Source of the DNA: Bifidobacterium sp. ESL0682
GTDB lineage: Bacteria > Actinomycetota > Actinomycetes > Actinomycetales > Bifidobacteriaceae
Assembly: GCF_029392815.1 (NCBI RefSeq)
Contig: NZ_CP113942.1
Location: forward strand, 1,054,001-1,118,000
DNA length: 64,000 bases
Direction: 5' to 3'
Part shown: positions 8,823-17,676 of the stretch, one piece after another
Layout of the letters: each line of letters opens with the position of its first letter
How positions within the stretch are numbered: position 1 is the first letter of the stretch
Program-made: the position numbers and the translations under genes
Notes under the pieces: generated by a model
What the model was told of the DNA's origin: nothing
Seen by the model: only the letters and a program-made list of their open reading frames with translations
Database searches by the model: none

Positions 8823-9170
8823 ATGGCGGAACGCAGCCTGCGCGGTATGAGTATCGGAGCCAAATCACTCGAATCCGATGAAAATGTTGATTTTGCGGCA
8901 AGAACCGATGTGACGTATGTATGCCCGAAAGGTCATCGTACGATCCTTCCGTTCGCAGAAGGCGCCGAAGTGCCTGTCGAATGGGAATGCCGTTGCGGTG
9001 AAGTCGCCAAGCGCGACGATGCTGACCCAGACGAGATCGACGAGATCAAAAAGCCGACACGAACCCATTGGGACATGCTCATGGAGCGTCGTACCGAAGA
9101 CGAGCTCAAAGAACTGCTGGACAAGCGTTTGAAGATGCATCGTGAAGGTTGGTTCCCGGATTACGAGTGA
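8823..9170 (+). CDS. rbpA: RNA polymerase-binding protein RbpA
   Basis: A 115-residue actinobacterial RbpA. RbpA binds the housekeeping sigma factor and the RNA polymerase beta' subunit and stabilises the open promoter complex. Visible parts: the N-terminal RSLRGMSIGAKSLES, a zinc-ribbon-like core with CPKGH and CRCG (three of the usual four metal-site positions are Cys/His), a basic linker KKPTRTHWDML, and the C-terminal sigma-interaction helix ERRTEDELKELLDKRL. Length and order match the family from end to end. AAGGAG lies seven bases upstream of the ATG. It forms its own unit, with a rho-independent terminator 35 bp after the stop. Confidence 0.95.
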   Translation: MAERSLRGMSIGAKSLESDENVDFAARTDVTYVCPKGHRTILPFAEGAEVPVEWECRCGEVAKRDDADPDEIDEIKKPTRTHWDMLMERRTEDELKELLDKRLKMHREGWFPDYE

Positions 9171-9204
9171 GTCCTGAGGCACTCCGATAAATTATTTTTA
9201 TTAT

Positions 9205-9251
9205 GGCGATGACTGATTGATTGAATACTTACCAGTCATCGCCGTTTTATT
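9205..9251 (+). terminator. Rho-independent terminator of rbpA
   Basis: GGCGATGACTG (9205-9215) pairs perfectly with CAGTCATCGCC (9233-9243), followed by GTTTTATTGTT. Confidence 0.85.
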
Positions 9252-9442
9252 GTTACTTGTGTAGTCGTATCTCTTAGAATCGCGCTCAGAAAACTTGGCT
9301 GGATAACTGAATTACTATTAGCTATAGCTAAATCGTTACACGAACATGTATTTGGCTGAGCAAATAGCTTGTTATATATTAGTTCCATATATCACCGAAA
9401 TAAACGAGAATCATATATACTTACACAAATATCCGATAATGT

Positions 9443-9480
9443 ACGTTATGTCAGATTTCGAAGAAATCTCGACATAACGT
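9443..9480. repeat. Large palindrome A
   Basis: ACGTTATGTC at 9443-9452 is mirrored by GACATAACGT at 9471-9480, and inside it AGATTTC is mirrored by GAAATCT around GAA, with one unpaired base. The whole 38 bp can form one hairpin. Confidence 0.75.
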
Positions 9481-9523
9481 CGTCATGTTATGTGGCAAGC
9501 AAGCTTGCTTACATAACATGACG
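9481..9523. repeat. Large palindrome B
   Basis: CGTCATGTTATGT (9481-9493) is mirrored by ACATAACATGACG (9511-9523), with AAGCAAGCTTGCTT, itself palindromic, at the centre. It abuts palindrome A and shares the TTATGT core with it. Confidence 0.75.
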
Positions 9524-9726
9524 CACGCCCCCTATTGTTTCAGTACGAAGATACATATACAGCAGTGCAACGCAAAAAGAACAGCAATTATATTTGTCTT
9601 GCTGTTTATCATTTATTATCTGCTAATATTTGCCTGAGCTGAGCGACGTCCTAATATGCAGGTTCGAAATTATTTACTGTGCCGACTGCCTAATAATGAA
9701 CTATCGATGCCTCTATGCTTAGATGT

Positions 9727-10109
9727 TTAGTTGACCGTTGTGTGATGACGCCTGGAAAGAACTTCGTTGATGATGCTTCTTTGAGCTTGTTTGGCCTGCA
9801 GATACATCAGGACCAGCTCGGCTACAAAAAAGATGCCCAGAATGATTGCTGAAGGAATACCCAACACGGAATACCAATGCCGTATCTCACCGCTGATTTG
9901 GTCATGCATCAACTTGTAGACACCGTAAGGCGCACAGCAGAGGAACATCGAGACGATCTGCATGATTACGACTGACCATTGCACAGTCTCGACCTTGCGG
10001 GAATCGCCTTTTTGCGCAGCGCTCCGTTGACGATGCAGATTGCACAGATTCCAAGAGCCCAAAGCAAGGAAAAAATCCATAAAAATCCTGGCAATACCGC
10101 ACTTATCAT
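9727..10109 (-). CDS. Small polytopic membrane protein (frameshifted as sequenced)
   Basis: With one added base this is a ~127-residue protein with three hydrophobic helices: about 5-30 (LPGFLWIFSLLWALGICAIC), 44-65 (SVVIMQIVSMFLCCAPYGVY) and 80-105 (VLGIPSAIILGIFFVAELVLM), ending in a basic tail. The upstream frame starts at ATG 10109 behind AAGGA (five-base spacing) and is lost at the T5 run 10009-10013; adding one base there joins MISAVLPGFLW...ALRKK to GDSRKVETVQW. Reading only the downstream frame would give a start at 10080 but lose the first helix. I do not recognise a family. It lies beside the AT-rich palindrome region. Confidence 0.55.
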
Positions 10110-10204
10110 ATTATTCCTTTAACTTGGAAGCTGGTCTGTCTCAGTATAGCAATCAATGGATTATCGCAAGTAAATCACGAATGTCCTAGAACTGGTTACG
10201 TATC

Positions 10205-10884
10205 CTATAACGAACGTTCACGACGCTGAGTCTCCAGCTTTTCACGCATACGTTCAGCCGCGATTTCATCAATGGGTGAGGTGTGCAATGATGAGATGGA
10301 TGAATCTGCAGGGGTGACATCGACGTGTTTCTCGTTTTCCAGATCGTGCTCGACTTGATGCCACAACTTCCCCACTGAAACGGCGAACACCGCAGTCCCC
10401 TGGTCAATCAATGCGAGTACCTGGTCGCCGTCCTGGCATTCCTTGACATCCTGACCATCGCAGATGATGGTCATATGCTCAAGGTCGGCGGTGCGCCGTC
10501 GGCTCAGAAAGCCGATAGCAGCGGTGACATTCTGCAGGTTGACACCTGTGTCGAGCAGTTTCTTGAAACCGCCAGGATAAGGACATCCTTGAAGGAATAC
10601 AGTCTGCGGGAACCAGAGCCATGCGATGGCGTGATGGAGGGAACAACAATCTGTTTGCGAGCCCAATAGTCGAGTTGACGGTAGGTGATTCCGGCAACCT
10701 TCGATGCAACTGTTCCTCGATAACCACGTGTGGCATCGTCCTCATCGGACGAAGAAAACAACTCCCCCTGTACCGGTTCAGCTGATGCCGATTTCTCTGA
10801 TGCCGCAGTCGATACGCGAGCAGAGATAGAAAAAGAACGGGAAGGAGAACCGGCTGCAGACAACGTGTCGTCATTCACGTTCAT
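10205..10884 (-). CDS. ftsR: MerR-family regulator, FtsR-like (frameshifted as sequenced)
   Basis: Restored length is ~226 residues. After a ~50-residue Ser/Ala-rich leader comes the MerR helix-turn-helix and wing (ITYRQLDYWARKQIV, GSGSRRLYSFKDVLIL), then after the break KKLLDTGVNLQNVTAAIGFLSRR and a C-terminal part with LALIDQGTAVFAVSVGKLWHQVE. The frame breaks at a run of three A (10566-10568, plus strand); one more base gives VLILAVFKKLLDTGVNLQ. The start at 10884 has AAAGGA at good spacing; an ATG two codons upstream is too close to it. A MerR gene just after garA is the arrangement of mycobacterial Rv1828, whose corynebacterial relative FtsR controls ftsZ; the symbol rests on that context. 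Confidence 0.72.
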
Positions 10885-10942
10885 AGCCATGTCCTTTCCG
10901 TTCTTCAGCTTCGGTTTACGATATATCGAATCCTAAAACGTG

Positions 10943-11383
10943 TTATTTCGCCGACTCGGTTTGCGGAGCAAAGAACACCAGACGGAACTTCCCTATCATG
11001 ATTTCATCGCCGTTCTTCAGCGCCGTATGGTCGACACGCTGGCGATTCACATAGGTGCCATTGAGGCTACCGGAATCAACCACTTCGAAAGTATTGCCGA
11101 CGCGACGGAACATCGCGTGCACACGTGAAACCGTAGAATCGTCGAGCAAAATATCCGCATGCGGGTCACGACCGACACTGACCTCATCTTCGTCAAGCAG
11201 GTAACGCGAACCGGATACCGCTCCCCTGGTCGAAATCAACAAAGCTGAACCAGGCGAAAGCTTGGTGATGGTGTCGAGATCCTCTTCGGTCAGTGGACGG
11301 TCTCCGGCGGAGGTAACAGGAATATTGACAGCAGGCAGGCCGATGATGGTCGTTTCACCCGCGCTTGGAATCGGATTAGTCAT
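10943..11383 (-). CDS. garA: FHA-domain protein, GarA/OdhI-like
   Basis: A 146-residue protein with a flexible N-terminus and a C-terminal forkhead-associated domain (about 60-140). The FHA signature residues are visible: VSVGRDPHADILLDD, STVSRVHAMF and SGSLNGTYVNR, which bind phosphothreonine. The N-terminus has GETTII near residues 9-14, resembling the ETTSVF motif that PknB/PknG-type kinases phosphorylate in GarA and OdhI, after which the FHA domain binds its own tail. In other actinobacteria GarA/OdhI switches 2-oxoglutarate dehydrogenase and glutamate metabolism; which enzyme it would control here is not visible. It is followed by the MerR gene as in mycobacteria. Confidence 0.82.
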   Translation of the reverse strand: MTNPIPSAGETTIIGLPAVNIPVTSAGDRPLTEEDLDTITKLSPGSALLISTRGAVSGSRYLLDEDEVSVGRDPHADILLDDSTVSRVHAMFRRVGNTFEVVDSGSLNGTYVNRQRVDHTALKNGDEIMIGKFRLVFFAPQTESAK

Positions 11384-11387
11384 GGTT

Positions 11388-12202
11388 CTATTCTACCGTT
11401 TTTGCGTACTGATATTGACCAACATTGCGAGTCTCGCTGATATCTACACTATCTGAGGGTGTCACAGTGACATCGGCACCGAATTTCACCTTGAACCGTG
11501 AGCCGACACCGCCAGCGATATTGACGGCGTTCTGCAGATTCTGCGGGTCGCCGATGGCTTTGACTACATACGGCGCCTTGAGATTCTGTCCGTCACATTC
11601 AAGACCCTTTTTCGTGTCCGTCACATAGGTCGAGGTGACCACACGAACGTTGTCCAACTCCATGACCTCGACGCTGCGTTGCGTAGCTCCTCCAGAAGCT
11701 GGAACATGGTCGCAGCATCGATGTTTTCCTTGGAGCCCTGCGTGATGGTGATGACAACGCCTTTGCCCTGTGCCGGCAACCTGCCGGACAGGATACCGCT
11801 GGTATCCTCGTTCTCCTTGGCGATACGCTGGGCTTCCTGCTGCTTGTCTGCAGCAGCTTTGAGCGAGTTGAGCTGGCCAGTGAGCTCGGTTTTACGTTGC
11901 TGGAGGTTCTGGACCTGTGTACTGGTCTCGCTGATGAGTCTGGTCAGTTCCTCCTCACTCATCGTCTCATAACTCGAGGTCTTGTTGTTGAGCTGGATGG
12001 CATAGCTGAAGCCGAGCAAGGCACAAAGCAATACGATGAGCAGACTGGTCATCAGTCTGGAAGCAATACCGCCCCCGATCCGCCGTGGCGGCTTCTTCCT
12101 GACCACAGGGAAGGAACCGGTGTCGGTTCGGTCGTTCTCCTTGTCGTGCGCATGCTGGATATGCATACGGTTGAGGATGTCGTGAGTTTTGTTATGCTCC
12201 AT
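11388..12202 (-). CDS. DUF881 family protein (second copy; frameshifted as sequenced)
   Basis: Restored length is ~271 residues: a short cytosolic N-terminus, one membrane helix (about 49-70, LMTSLLIVLLCALLGFSYAI), a coiled coil (EELTRLISETSTQVQNLQQRKTELTGQL), then the DUF881 core with GKGVVITITQG, FQLLEELRNAG, MELDNVRVVTSTYV and APYVVKAIGDPQNL. The frame breaks near 11672-11674; one more G (minus strand) gives RNAGVEVMELDNV. DUF881 proteins resemble the B. subtilis YlxW/YlxX group, sit near cell-division genes, and face the outside of the cell. It begins six bases after the small basic protein and is followed by garA, the usual actinobacterial order. Confidence 0.82.
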
Positions 12203-12208
12203 GGTTCA

Positions 12209-12544
12209 TCAGCCTTTGAAGATGAATCGGCGAATGGCGGAGACATTGGAGAAAATTCGTATGCCGAGCACAACGATGACGGCCGTCTGCAGCTGGGATC
12301 CCACACCAAGCTGATTACCGAGCAGCACCAGCAACGTCGCCGTCAGCACATTGGAGATGAAGGAGATGACAAAGACCTTGTCGGAGAACGAGCGTTCAAA
12401 ATAGGCTCTTGCCGCACCGAGCAGCGCGTCGAGTGCAGCCACCACCATGATGGGCAAATACGGTTGCAGGACGATGGGGATGTCCGGCTTCACAAAGATG
12501 CCGATGATGACCCCGACGATCAAACCAAGCACTGCCGCCATCAT
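12209..12544 (-). CDS. sbp: Small basic family membrane protein (DUF1290)
   Basis: A ~110-residue membrane protein with three or four hydrophobic segments: AVLGLIVGVIIGIFV, YLPIMVVAALDALLGAARAYFE, VFVISFISNVLTATLLVLLGNQLGVG and AVIVVLGIRIFSN, ending in the basic tail AIRRFIFKG. This matches the small basic protein family (Sbp, B. subtilis YlxX neighbour) found between two DUF881 genes across actinobacteria. AAGGAG lies four bases before the first of two ATGs (12544 or 12541), and the stop of the upstream DUF881 gene overlaps the start, so translation is coupled. A link to division-site or envelope work is inferred from the conserved gene order. Confidence 0.88.
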   Translation of the reverse strand: MMAAVLGLIVGVIIGIFVKPDIPIVLQPYLPIMVVAALDALLGAARAYFERSFSDKVFVISFISNVLTATLLVLLGNQLGVGSQLQTAVIVVLGIRIFSNVSAIRRFIFKG

Positions 12545-13518
12545 TTGCTCCTTTTCGCTTCGGTCACGTTTGTGGCCTCTGCAGCGTTCAATTTCAACGA
12601 ATAGGATTTCGACACCTGAGGGTTGATACCTGCGGCGTTAAGCGTTCGGTAAAGCCCTGGCTGGGACTGGCTGCTCATCTGATCGGCCAAGTCTTTGGGA
12701 TTGCCTATCGCTTCTATCTTATAGGGACTTGCCACCTGATTCACGCCTATGAGAATTGTTTGGCCGGCAGTGCGTACCGACGTCGACACGCCGATGCGGT
12801 ATCCGTTGATGGAAATCGCTTCAGCTCCGGCTTTCCAAAGCTGCAACACAATATCCTGCAAGTCGGCGTCGGTGACCACCCGGATATGATTGGCGTTGCC
12901 GTCCCGAGGACTTACACCGCCTGTTTTGCCGGCTGAAGCGATGGGATCGGCCACAGTCATGACGATGCCCGGCCCCTTGACCTTCAAGGCACCATTGGCC
13001 ATCTCGTCCTTCTGCAATACCGGGTCCTCGGAGGTGCTGGGCATGGAATCGGACTTTTTCACCACCTGGCTGTGCAGGTCGGTGACTTCAGAGGTAAGTT
13101 TGTTCAAGGCTGTATTTTGCTGTTGCAATTCCGAGATTAGGCTCGCGCGCACTTGCTTGCGCGGATCGGTATTGAGCTGACGAACGAAGACGCTGCCTAC
13201 GCACCCTACAGCCACGCAAATGATAAAGACGATGACGCGGGTAAACCAAACCGAGAACGCAGAATGCGGTTTTTGCTGGGTGAGCAGGGCGTCCGAGAAC
13301 AGCGGATCAAGCGGACGATTGGTCAGATCATCGATAAGACGCAAACTGTCATCGTCGACCTTACGGCGATGCTTGCGAGTGAGAACCTGCTCGTCTTCTG
13401 TGTCCGCATGCCAAGGTCCGAGACCAACCACGGCCTTCGAAAAGACAGCGCGACGTTTGCTGGGCAGTTCATCGACTCCCACGGCAAAAGACAGCGGCTC
13501 CCGCTCGAAGCCAGTCAT
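12541..13518 (-). CDS. DUF881 family protein (first copy)
   Basis: A 325-residue protein with a long cytosolic N-terminus (~100 residues), a membrane helix (about 109-131, VWFTRVIVFIICVAVGCVGSVFV), a coiled-coil segment (LISELQQQNTALNKLTSEVTDLHSQV) and the DUF881 core with ALKVKGPGIVMTVADP, DLQDIVLQLWKAGAEAISINGYRIG and ASPYKIEAIGNPKDLADQ. The fold is predicted to lie outside the membrane. Its start codon shares a base with the pgsA stop (TAATG) and its stop overlaps the sbp start, so pgsA, this gene and sbp form one tightly coupled unit. It is intact and about 55 residues longer than the second DUF881 copy. Confidence 0.87.
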   Translation of the reverse strand: MTGFEREPLSFAVGVDELPSKRRAVFSKAVVGLGPWHADTEDEQVLTRKHRRKVDDDSLRLIDDLTNRPLDPLFSDALLTQQKPHSAFSVWFTRVIVFIICVAVGCVGSVFVRQLNTDPRKQVRASLISELQQQNTALNKLTSEVTDLHSQVVKKSDSMPSTSEDPVLQKDEMANGALKVKGPGIVMTVADPIASAGKTGGVSPRDGNANHIRVVTDADLQDIVLQLWKAGAEAISINGYRIGVSTSVRTAGQTILIGVNQVASPYKIEAIGNPKDLADQMSSQSQPGLYRTLNAAGINPQVSKSYSLKLNAAEATNVTEAKRSK

Positions 13519-14123
13519 TACTTGCCTGAGTCATGGCGCAACAACGTTATGCCCTGACGAATGTAGATATAACCGGCAAGCCAGTAGAGAACAAGACCCC
13601 AGATACCTGCGGCCAATGCAGCCAGATGAATGATCTGGGTGAACGTGTTGCTCCACAAATCGGCGAAGATGAGTGCCGCAATCGAGATCATCAACAGCGC
13701 CGTCCCGGCCTTCCCGACGAAGTGGACCGGCAAGGGACCATAATCATGCTGTGCCAGAATGAAAATCAGGATGAGCAGGATGAGGTCTCGCAATCCGACG
13801 ATGAACAACATCCACCAAGGAATGATTCCCGCCAATCCGAGAGCGAGGATACTGCAGAAAATCAGCAGACGATCGGCAATCGGGTCCAAGATCTGTCCGA
13901 TTTTGCTGACTTGGTTCCATTTTCGGGCGATGATGCCGTCCAAGCCGTCACTTGCCGCGGAAATGGCCAGTACGATAAGCGCAGCGACCATCTTGTGTTG
14001 GGCCGTCAACCACGAAATTAAGGGGATGGAGACGATGCGCAACAGGCTGATAAGGTTCGGGACCGTCAGATAGATATCCCGTGCATCCGGACTGTAACGA
14101 GTGATATTCAATGGTAATTTCAT
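13518..14123 (-). CDS. pgsA: CDP-alcohol phosphatidyltransferase (phosphatidylglycerophosphate synthase-like)
   Basis: A 201-residue integral membrane enzyme. It has the CDP-alcohol phosphotransferase motif D-G-x2-A-R-x8-G-x3-D-x3-D in SDGLDGIIARKWNQVSKIG followed by LDPIADR (about residues 58-84), which holds the metal ions and the CDP-diacylglycerol. About five hydrophobic helices surround it. The family joins a phosphatidyl group to glycerol-3-phosphate, inositol or phosphatidylglycerol; the position before DUF881/sbp matches mycobacterial pgsA2, so PGP or cardiolipin synthase are both possible. It starts nine bases after the hisG stop and overlaps the next gene by one base. Confidence 0.85.
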   Translation of the reverse strand: MKLPLNITRYSPDARDIYLTVPNLISLLRIVSIPLISWLTAQHKMVAALIVLAISAASDGLDGIIARKWNQVSKIGQILDPIADRLLIFCSILALGLAGIIPWWMLFIVGLRDLILLILIFILAQHDYGPLPVHFVGKAGTALLMISIAALIFADLWSNTFTQIIHLAALAAGIWGLVLYWLAGYIYIRQGITLLRHDSGK

Positions 14124-14132
14124 AGCCAGAGT

Positions 14133-14985
14133 TCAGATTCTCGAAGCTTGCAAAGCGGTGACGATAATGGCTCGTGCGCCGACGTCGTAGAGCTTGTCCA
14201 TCGTCTGATTCACCTTCTCACGTTCCACCATCGCGCGCACCGCGCACCACTGCTGGTCATGCAGAGGCGAGATTGTGGGACTTTCCAGGCCGGGTGTGAG
14301 TGCCACGGCGGCGCCTACTTTACTCATCGGCACATCATAATCCATCATGACGTATCGCCGAGCCGTGAGTACGCCTTCCAAACGCCGCTTGAAGATGACA
14401 AGCTGCTTATCGTCTTGAGAAATATGAGGCGATCGAATAAGAATTGCCTCAGAGTGCAGAATCGGCTCTCCGAAGGTACGCAGACCAGCGTTACGCAAGG
14501 TGGTGCCAGTGGAGACCACGTCGGCGATGAGATCGGCTACGCCAAGCTGTACCGAAGATTCGACCGCACCGTCAAGATGGGTGATTTCGGCGTGCAAACC
14601 ATGGGACGTGAGATAATCACGAACCAGCTTGTCGAAAGAGCTGGCAATGCGCTTGCCATCGACATCTTCGAGTTTTGGCAATTGGAGAATCGTTGGGAGC
14701 GGCGAAACGGAACGTCGAAGCACCGAAGCCGAGAGGAAGATCTTCTGTAGCAGCGGTATCGGTGTTCAGCAGCATGTCGCGTCCGGTGATACCTACATCA
14801 ATGGCACCCTGGCCAACATAAATGGCGATATCAAGAGGACGAAGATAGAACAGCTCTACATTGTTGTCGTGATCCTCAACCACCAATTGGCGTGACTGGG
14901 TACGCAACTGGTACCCTGCCTCCTCCAGCAGACTCCATGCGGGCTCGGAAAGCATGCCCTTGTTAGGCACGGCAATTCGTAGCAT
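14133..14985 (-). CDS. hisG: ATP phosphoribosyltransferase, long form (frameshifted as sequenced)
   Basis: First step of histidine synthesis: ATP plus PRPP gives phosphoribosyl-ATP. Restored length ~283 residues is the long HisG form with a C-terminal regulatory domain, and does not need HisZ. Visible: [12 protein letters not shown] at the start, [25 protein letters not shown], the PRPP-loop-like [16 protein letters not shown], and the C-terminal [13 protein letters not shown]...[19 protein letters not shown]. The frame breaks at a T4 run (14673-14676, plus strand); removing one base gives [19 protein letters not shown]. Start at 14985 because AAGGAGG lies just upstream. It follows hisE and precedes pgsA. 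Histidine feedback is known for the family. Confidence 0.87.
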
Positions 14986-15057
14986 TCTCTTTCCTCCTTC
15001 GACTCTCCACTTCCGCGTTCGCCTTCTCCATGACAAACGACTTTTTGCTATACGGCT

Positions 15058-15321
15058 TTATAAGTTCTTGTAAATATCTTCGAGACTGATGCCATGCTTA
15101 ATCATCATCACCTGGATATGGTAGATGAGTTGACTCATCTCTTCGGCTGTGCGGTCGGCACCTTCATATTCCGCAGCAATCCAGGTTTCCCCTGCCTCTT
15201 CGTTGATCTTCTTGCCGATGAAATGGGTACCTTTGTCCAGCTCGTCGACGGTCTTTGAACCCGCAGGACGAGTCTCGGCCTTTTCGCTCAATTCCTTGAA
15301 CAGTGATTCGAATGTCTTCAT
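15058..15321 (-). CDS. hisE: Phosphoribosyl-ATP pyrophosphatase
   Basis: An 87-residue HisE of the MazG-like all-alpha NTP pyrophosphohydrolase fold, which cleaves phosphoribosyl-ATP to phosphoribosyl-AMP and diphosphate. Seen: [43 protein letters not shown] with the EExxE metal-site pattern, and [26 protein letters not shown]. The ATG at 15321 is chosen because the conserved start falls there; an upstream codon at 15357 adds unrelated residues. Unlike enterobacteria, HisE and HisI are separate here, and hisE stands next to hisG, the usual actinobacterial order. Confidence 0.93.
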   Translation of the reverse strand: MKTFESLFKELSEKAETRPAGSKTVDELDKGTHFIGKKINEEAGETWIAAEYEGADRTAEEMSQLIYHIQVMMIKHGISLEDIYKNL

Positions 15322-15369
15322 TGTTGTTCTCCATTGCTTTGCCGCACACCAATGCACGGCCTGTTGGGT

Positions 15370-16035
15370 TTATGCCCGGTATGCGGCCTCGGCCTGGGCG
15401 CGAATGTCGTCAATCGCCTTGGCGCGATCTTGGGCTCCATAAACAGCCGAACCTGCGACAAGGACGTCCGCGCCGGCTTTCGCCACGATAGGAGCGGTCT
15501 TGGGGCTGACGCCGCCATCGACCTGAATACGTGTACTGAGCCCGCGGCGGGTAATCTCATCACGAAGACGACGTACCTTGGCCATCTGATTGTCAAGGAA
15601 TTTTTGGCCACCAAATCCTGGTTCCACAGTCATAATCAAAATCATGTCGAACTCGTCAAGGATGTCGAAAATCGGTTCGACAGGCTCGGCAGGACGAACT
15701 GCGAAGCACGCCTTGCAACCCATGTCGTGCAACTGACGCGCCAGACGCACCGGCGCATGCACGGCTCCCATGTGGAAACTTACAGAGGCCGCACCGAGCT
15801 TAGCGTATTCAGGAGCCCAACGGTCCGGATCCTCAATCATCAGATGCACGTCCACAGGCAGGTTCGTCACTTCGCAGATGCGCTCAACTACCGGCTCGCC
15901 GATGGTCAGATTGGGGACGAAATGATGGTCCATCACATCGACGTGAACCAGATCCGCATGGTCGATTGCCTTGAGGTCACGTTCGAGATTGCAGAAATCC
16001 GCTGAAAGAATGCTTGGTGCGATTTGAATGCTCAT
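15370..16035 (-). CDS. rpe: Ribulose-phosphate 3-epimerase
   Basis: A 221-residue TIM-barrel epimerase that interconverts ribulose-5-phosphate and xylulose-5-phosphate, the latter being the phosphoketolase substrate of the bifid shunt. Motifs: IAPSILSADFCNLERDL at the start, LVHVDVMDHHFVPNLTIG (metal-binding His and Asp), DVHLMIEDPDRW, the LIMTVEPGFGGQKF loop and the IQVDGGVSPKTAPIVAKAGADVLVAGSAV phosphate site. Length and every motif fit. It lies 48 bp upstream of hisE on the same strand. Confidence 0.95.
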   Translation of the reverse strand: MSIQIAPSILSADFCNLERDLKAIDHADLVHVDVMDHHFVPNLTIGEPVVERICEVTNLPVDVHLMIEDPDRWAPEYAKLGAASVSFHMGAVHAPVRLARQLHDMGCKACFAVRPAEPVEPIFDILDEFDMILIMTVEPGFGGQKFLDNQMAKVRRLRDEITRRGLSTRIQVDGGVSPKTAPIVAKAGADVLVAGSAVYGAQDRAKAIDDIRAQAEAAYRA

Positions 16036-16178
16036 AGTGTTCTATCCTATGCGGTGCGAAAGACTTGAAAGCAATGTATAGCAACGAATACGCTTCGGAT
16101 TCAACTGACATAGACAAATCTAAATCAGATGTCGAATTGAGTCTCAATGCCCATCAAATAAATCGTCAGCAAGGGCGC

Positions 16179-17172
16179 TCACTGCTTCTTTTCCTTGGCT
16201 CTTTTCTCATCTTCTGCAGCTGCACGTTCCTCAACTTCCGTCAAGGTGCGCAATCGCTCGGAGAGAGCAAACACGGGGCTGCCCACCCGCTGGATAACCA
16301 CAAATGCCACCACGCCCAGAATGAAGACGATTATCGAGACCCATACGTTGACGCGTACACCAAGAATCTCATGCGCGAAATCGATGCGCAGCGCTTCGAT
16401 CCATGTGCGACCCGCGGTGTACCACATCACATACGCGGCAAAAAGGCTTCCTGCCTTAAGTCGGTCCATGGCCTTGCGGCCTATCCAGATGATGAGGGCT
16501 GCGCCAATGAGGTTCCAGATCATCTCGTAAAGGAAAGTGGGTTGGAACAATGTACCGGTCGGGCAGGTCTCGCCGTCGTAGCACTGCTCGCCGTGGCCGA
16601 TGGCCGAACCGGTCATGTTGAGTTTGAGTCCCCAAGGAAGCGTTGTCGGAGCTCCATAGAGTTCCTGATTAAACCAGTTGCCAAGCCTGCCCACCGCTTG
16701 GGCGACCAGCAAAGCCGGCGCCACAGCATCGGCAAGCAAGGCCGTCGGATAGTGTTTGTGACGGCACCACGCCCATGCAGCCAATGCGCCGAACAGCACC
16801 CCGCCCCAAATGCCAAGGCCACCGTTCCAGATACGCAATATCTCCATTGGGTCCCCATTGGGTCCGAAGAAACGTTCTGGCGTGGTCACCACATGGTAGA
16901 GGCGCGCACCGATGATGCCTGCAGGAACAGCGCAAAGGGTGATGTCGAGAATCTGGTCGAAATTGCCCCCATTTTTTCCAGCGACGATTGGTGATCCACA
17001 TGGCCAGAACGATGCCCAGAAGGATGCACAAGGCATAGAAACGTATATCGATGGGGCCGATACTCCAGTTGCCGAGGGACAGACGCGGAATGACGATCTT
17101 CGAAATGTTCGGAGAGGGAATGTAGGCCAACGTCCGTGTTTGCTGCACATTCAAAATAGATCCTGGTGTCAT
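16179..17172 (-). CDS. lgt: Prolipoprotein diacylglyceryl transferase (frameshifted as sequenced)
   Basis: Lgt moves a diacylglyceryl group from phosphatidylglycerol to the lipobox cysteine of prelipoproteins, in the membrane. Restored length ~330 residues with several helices. Visible: SIGPIDIRFYALCILLGIVLAMWITNRRW near the N-terminus, GIIGARLYHV, IWNGGLGIWGGVLFG, and the signature ALLVAQAVGRLGNWFNQELYG with its essential Arg, then TGTLFQPTFLYEMIWN. The frame breaks at an A6 run on the minus strand (16972-16977); removing one A gives NRRWKNGGNFDQILD. The C-terminus is a charged EKRAKEKKQ tail, common in actinobacterial Lgt. Substrates in this window include the lipoproteins at 31.1 and 45.6 kb. 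Confidence 0.9.
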
Positions 17173-17253
17173 GGTTCCTCAACAACATCTCGGCGATTTA
17201 TGTATCCGACGGCTATCATACCTCGTTGTCACCACTGCTGATGTTCCGTCTTT

Positions 17254-17676
17254 TCAGCGACACACATCGTATACGGCGTCTTCGGGCTTGCGCTCACCAA
17301 TCACCACCGGGACATGTCCGCCTTCGTCGAAGCAGGAACGCGCTCCGGTATGGCAGGCCGCCCCAATCTGGTCGACTTCGACAAGCAACGCGTCTCCGTC
17401 ACAGTCGAGCGACAGACTCTTGACATACTGCGCGTGCCCGGAAGTGTCGCCCTTGCGCCAGTATTCCTGGCGGGAACGCGACCAGAAGGTGACGCGACCG
17501 GTCGTCAGCGTGCGACGCAACGCCTCGTCGTTCATGTAGCCCACCATCAGTACCTGCTTGGAGTCGTACTGCTGGATGACCGCCGTCACAAGTCCTTTGT
17601 CGTCGTGTTTCAGACGTGCTGCAAGACGGGGGTCCAAGGTGGTGCTGTTGTCGTAAATCGTGTCTTCATTCATCAT
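17254..17676 (-). CDS. hisI: Phosphoribosyl-AMP cyclohydrolase
   Basis: A 140-residue HisI that opens the purine ring of phosphoribosyl-AMP, zinc-dependent. Visible: [49 protein letters not shown], and the metal-site cysteines in [29 protein letters not shown]. The start is one of two adjacent ATGs (17676 or 17673) behind AAGGA; an in-frame ATG at 17772 would add 32 unrelated residues. It follows hisF on the same strand, and lgt comes next. Confidence 0.93.
   Translation of the reverse strand: MMNEDTIYDNSTTLDPRLAARLKHDDKGLVTAVIQQYDSKQVLMVGYMNDEALRRTLTTGRVTFWSRSRQEYWRKGDTSGHAQYVKSLSLDCDGDALLVEVDQIGAACHTGARSCFDEGGHVPVVIGERKPEDAVYDVCR

Larger units (their letters stand above)
9252..9726. other. 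AT-rich non-coding stretch with tandem palindromes
   Basis: About 475 bp without a credible gene, clearly more AT-rich than its neighbours. Its only strong structure is the pair of palindromes at 9443-9480 and 9481-9523, listed separately. A possible regulatory RNA or the scar of a lost element cannot be excluded. Confidence 0.6.

Noticed and set aside
9252-9726. CRISPR array or insertion sequence remnant
   Set aside because: The two palindromes are adjacent, not spaced by unique spacers, and there is no transposase fragment or target duplication.
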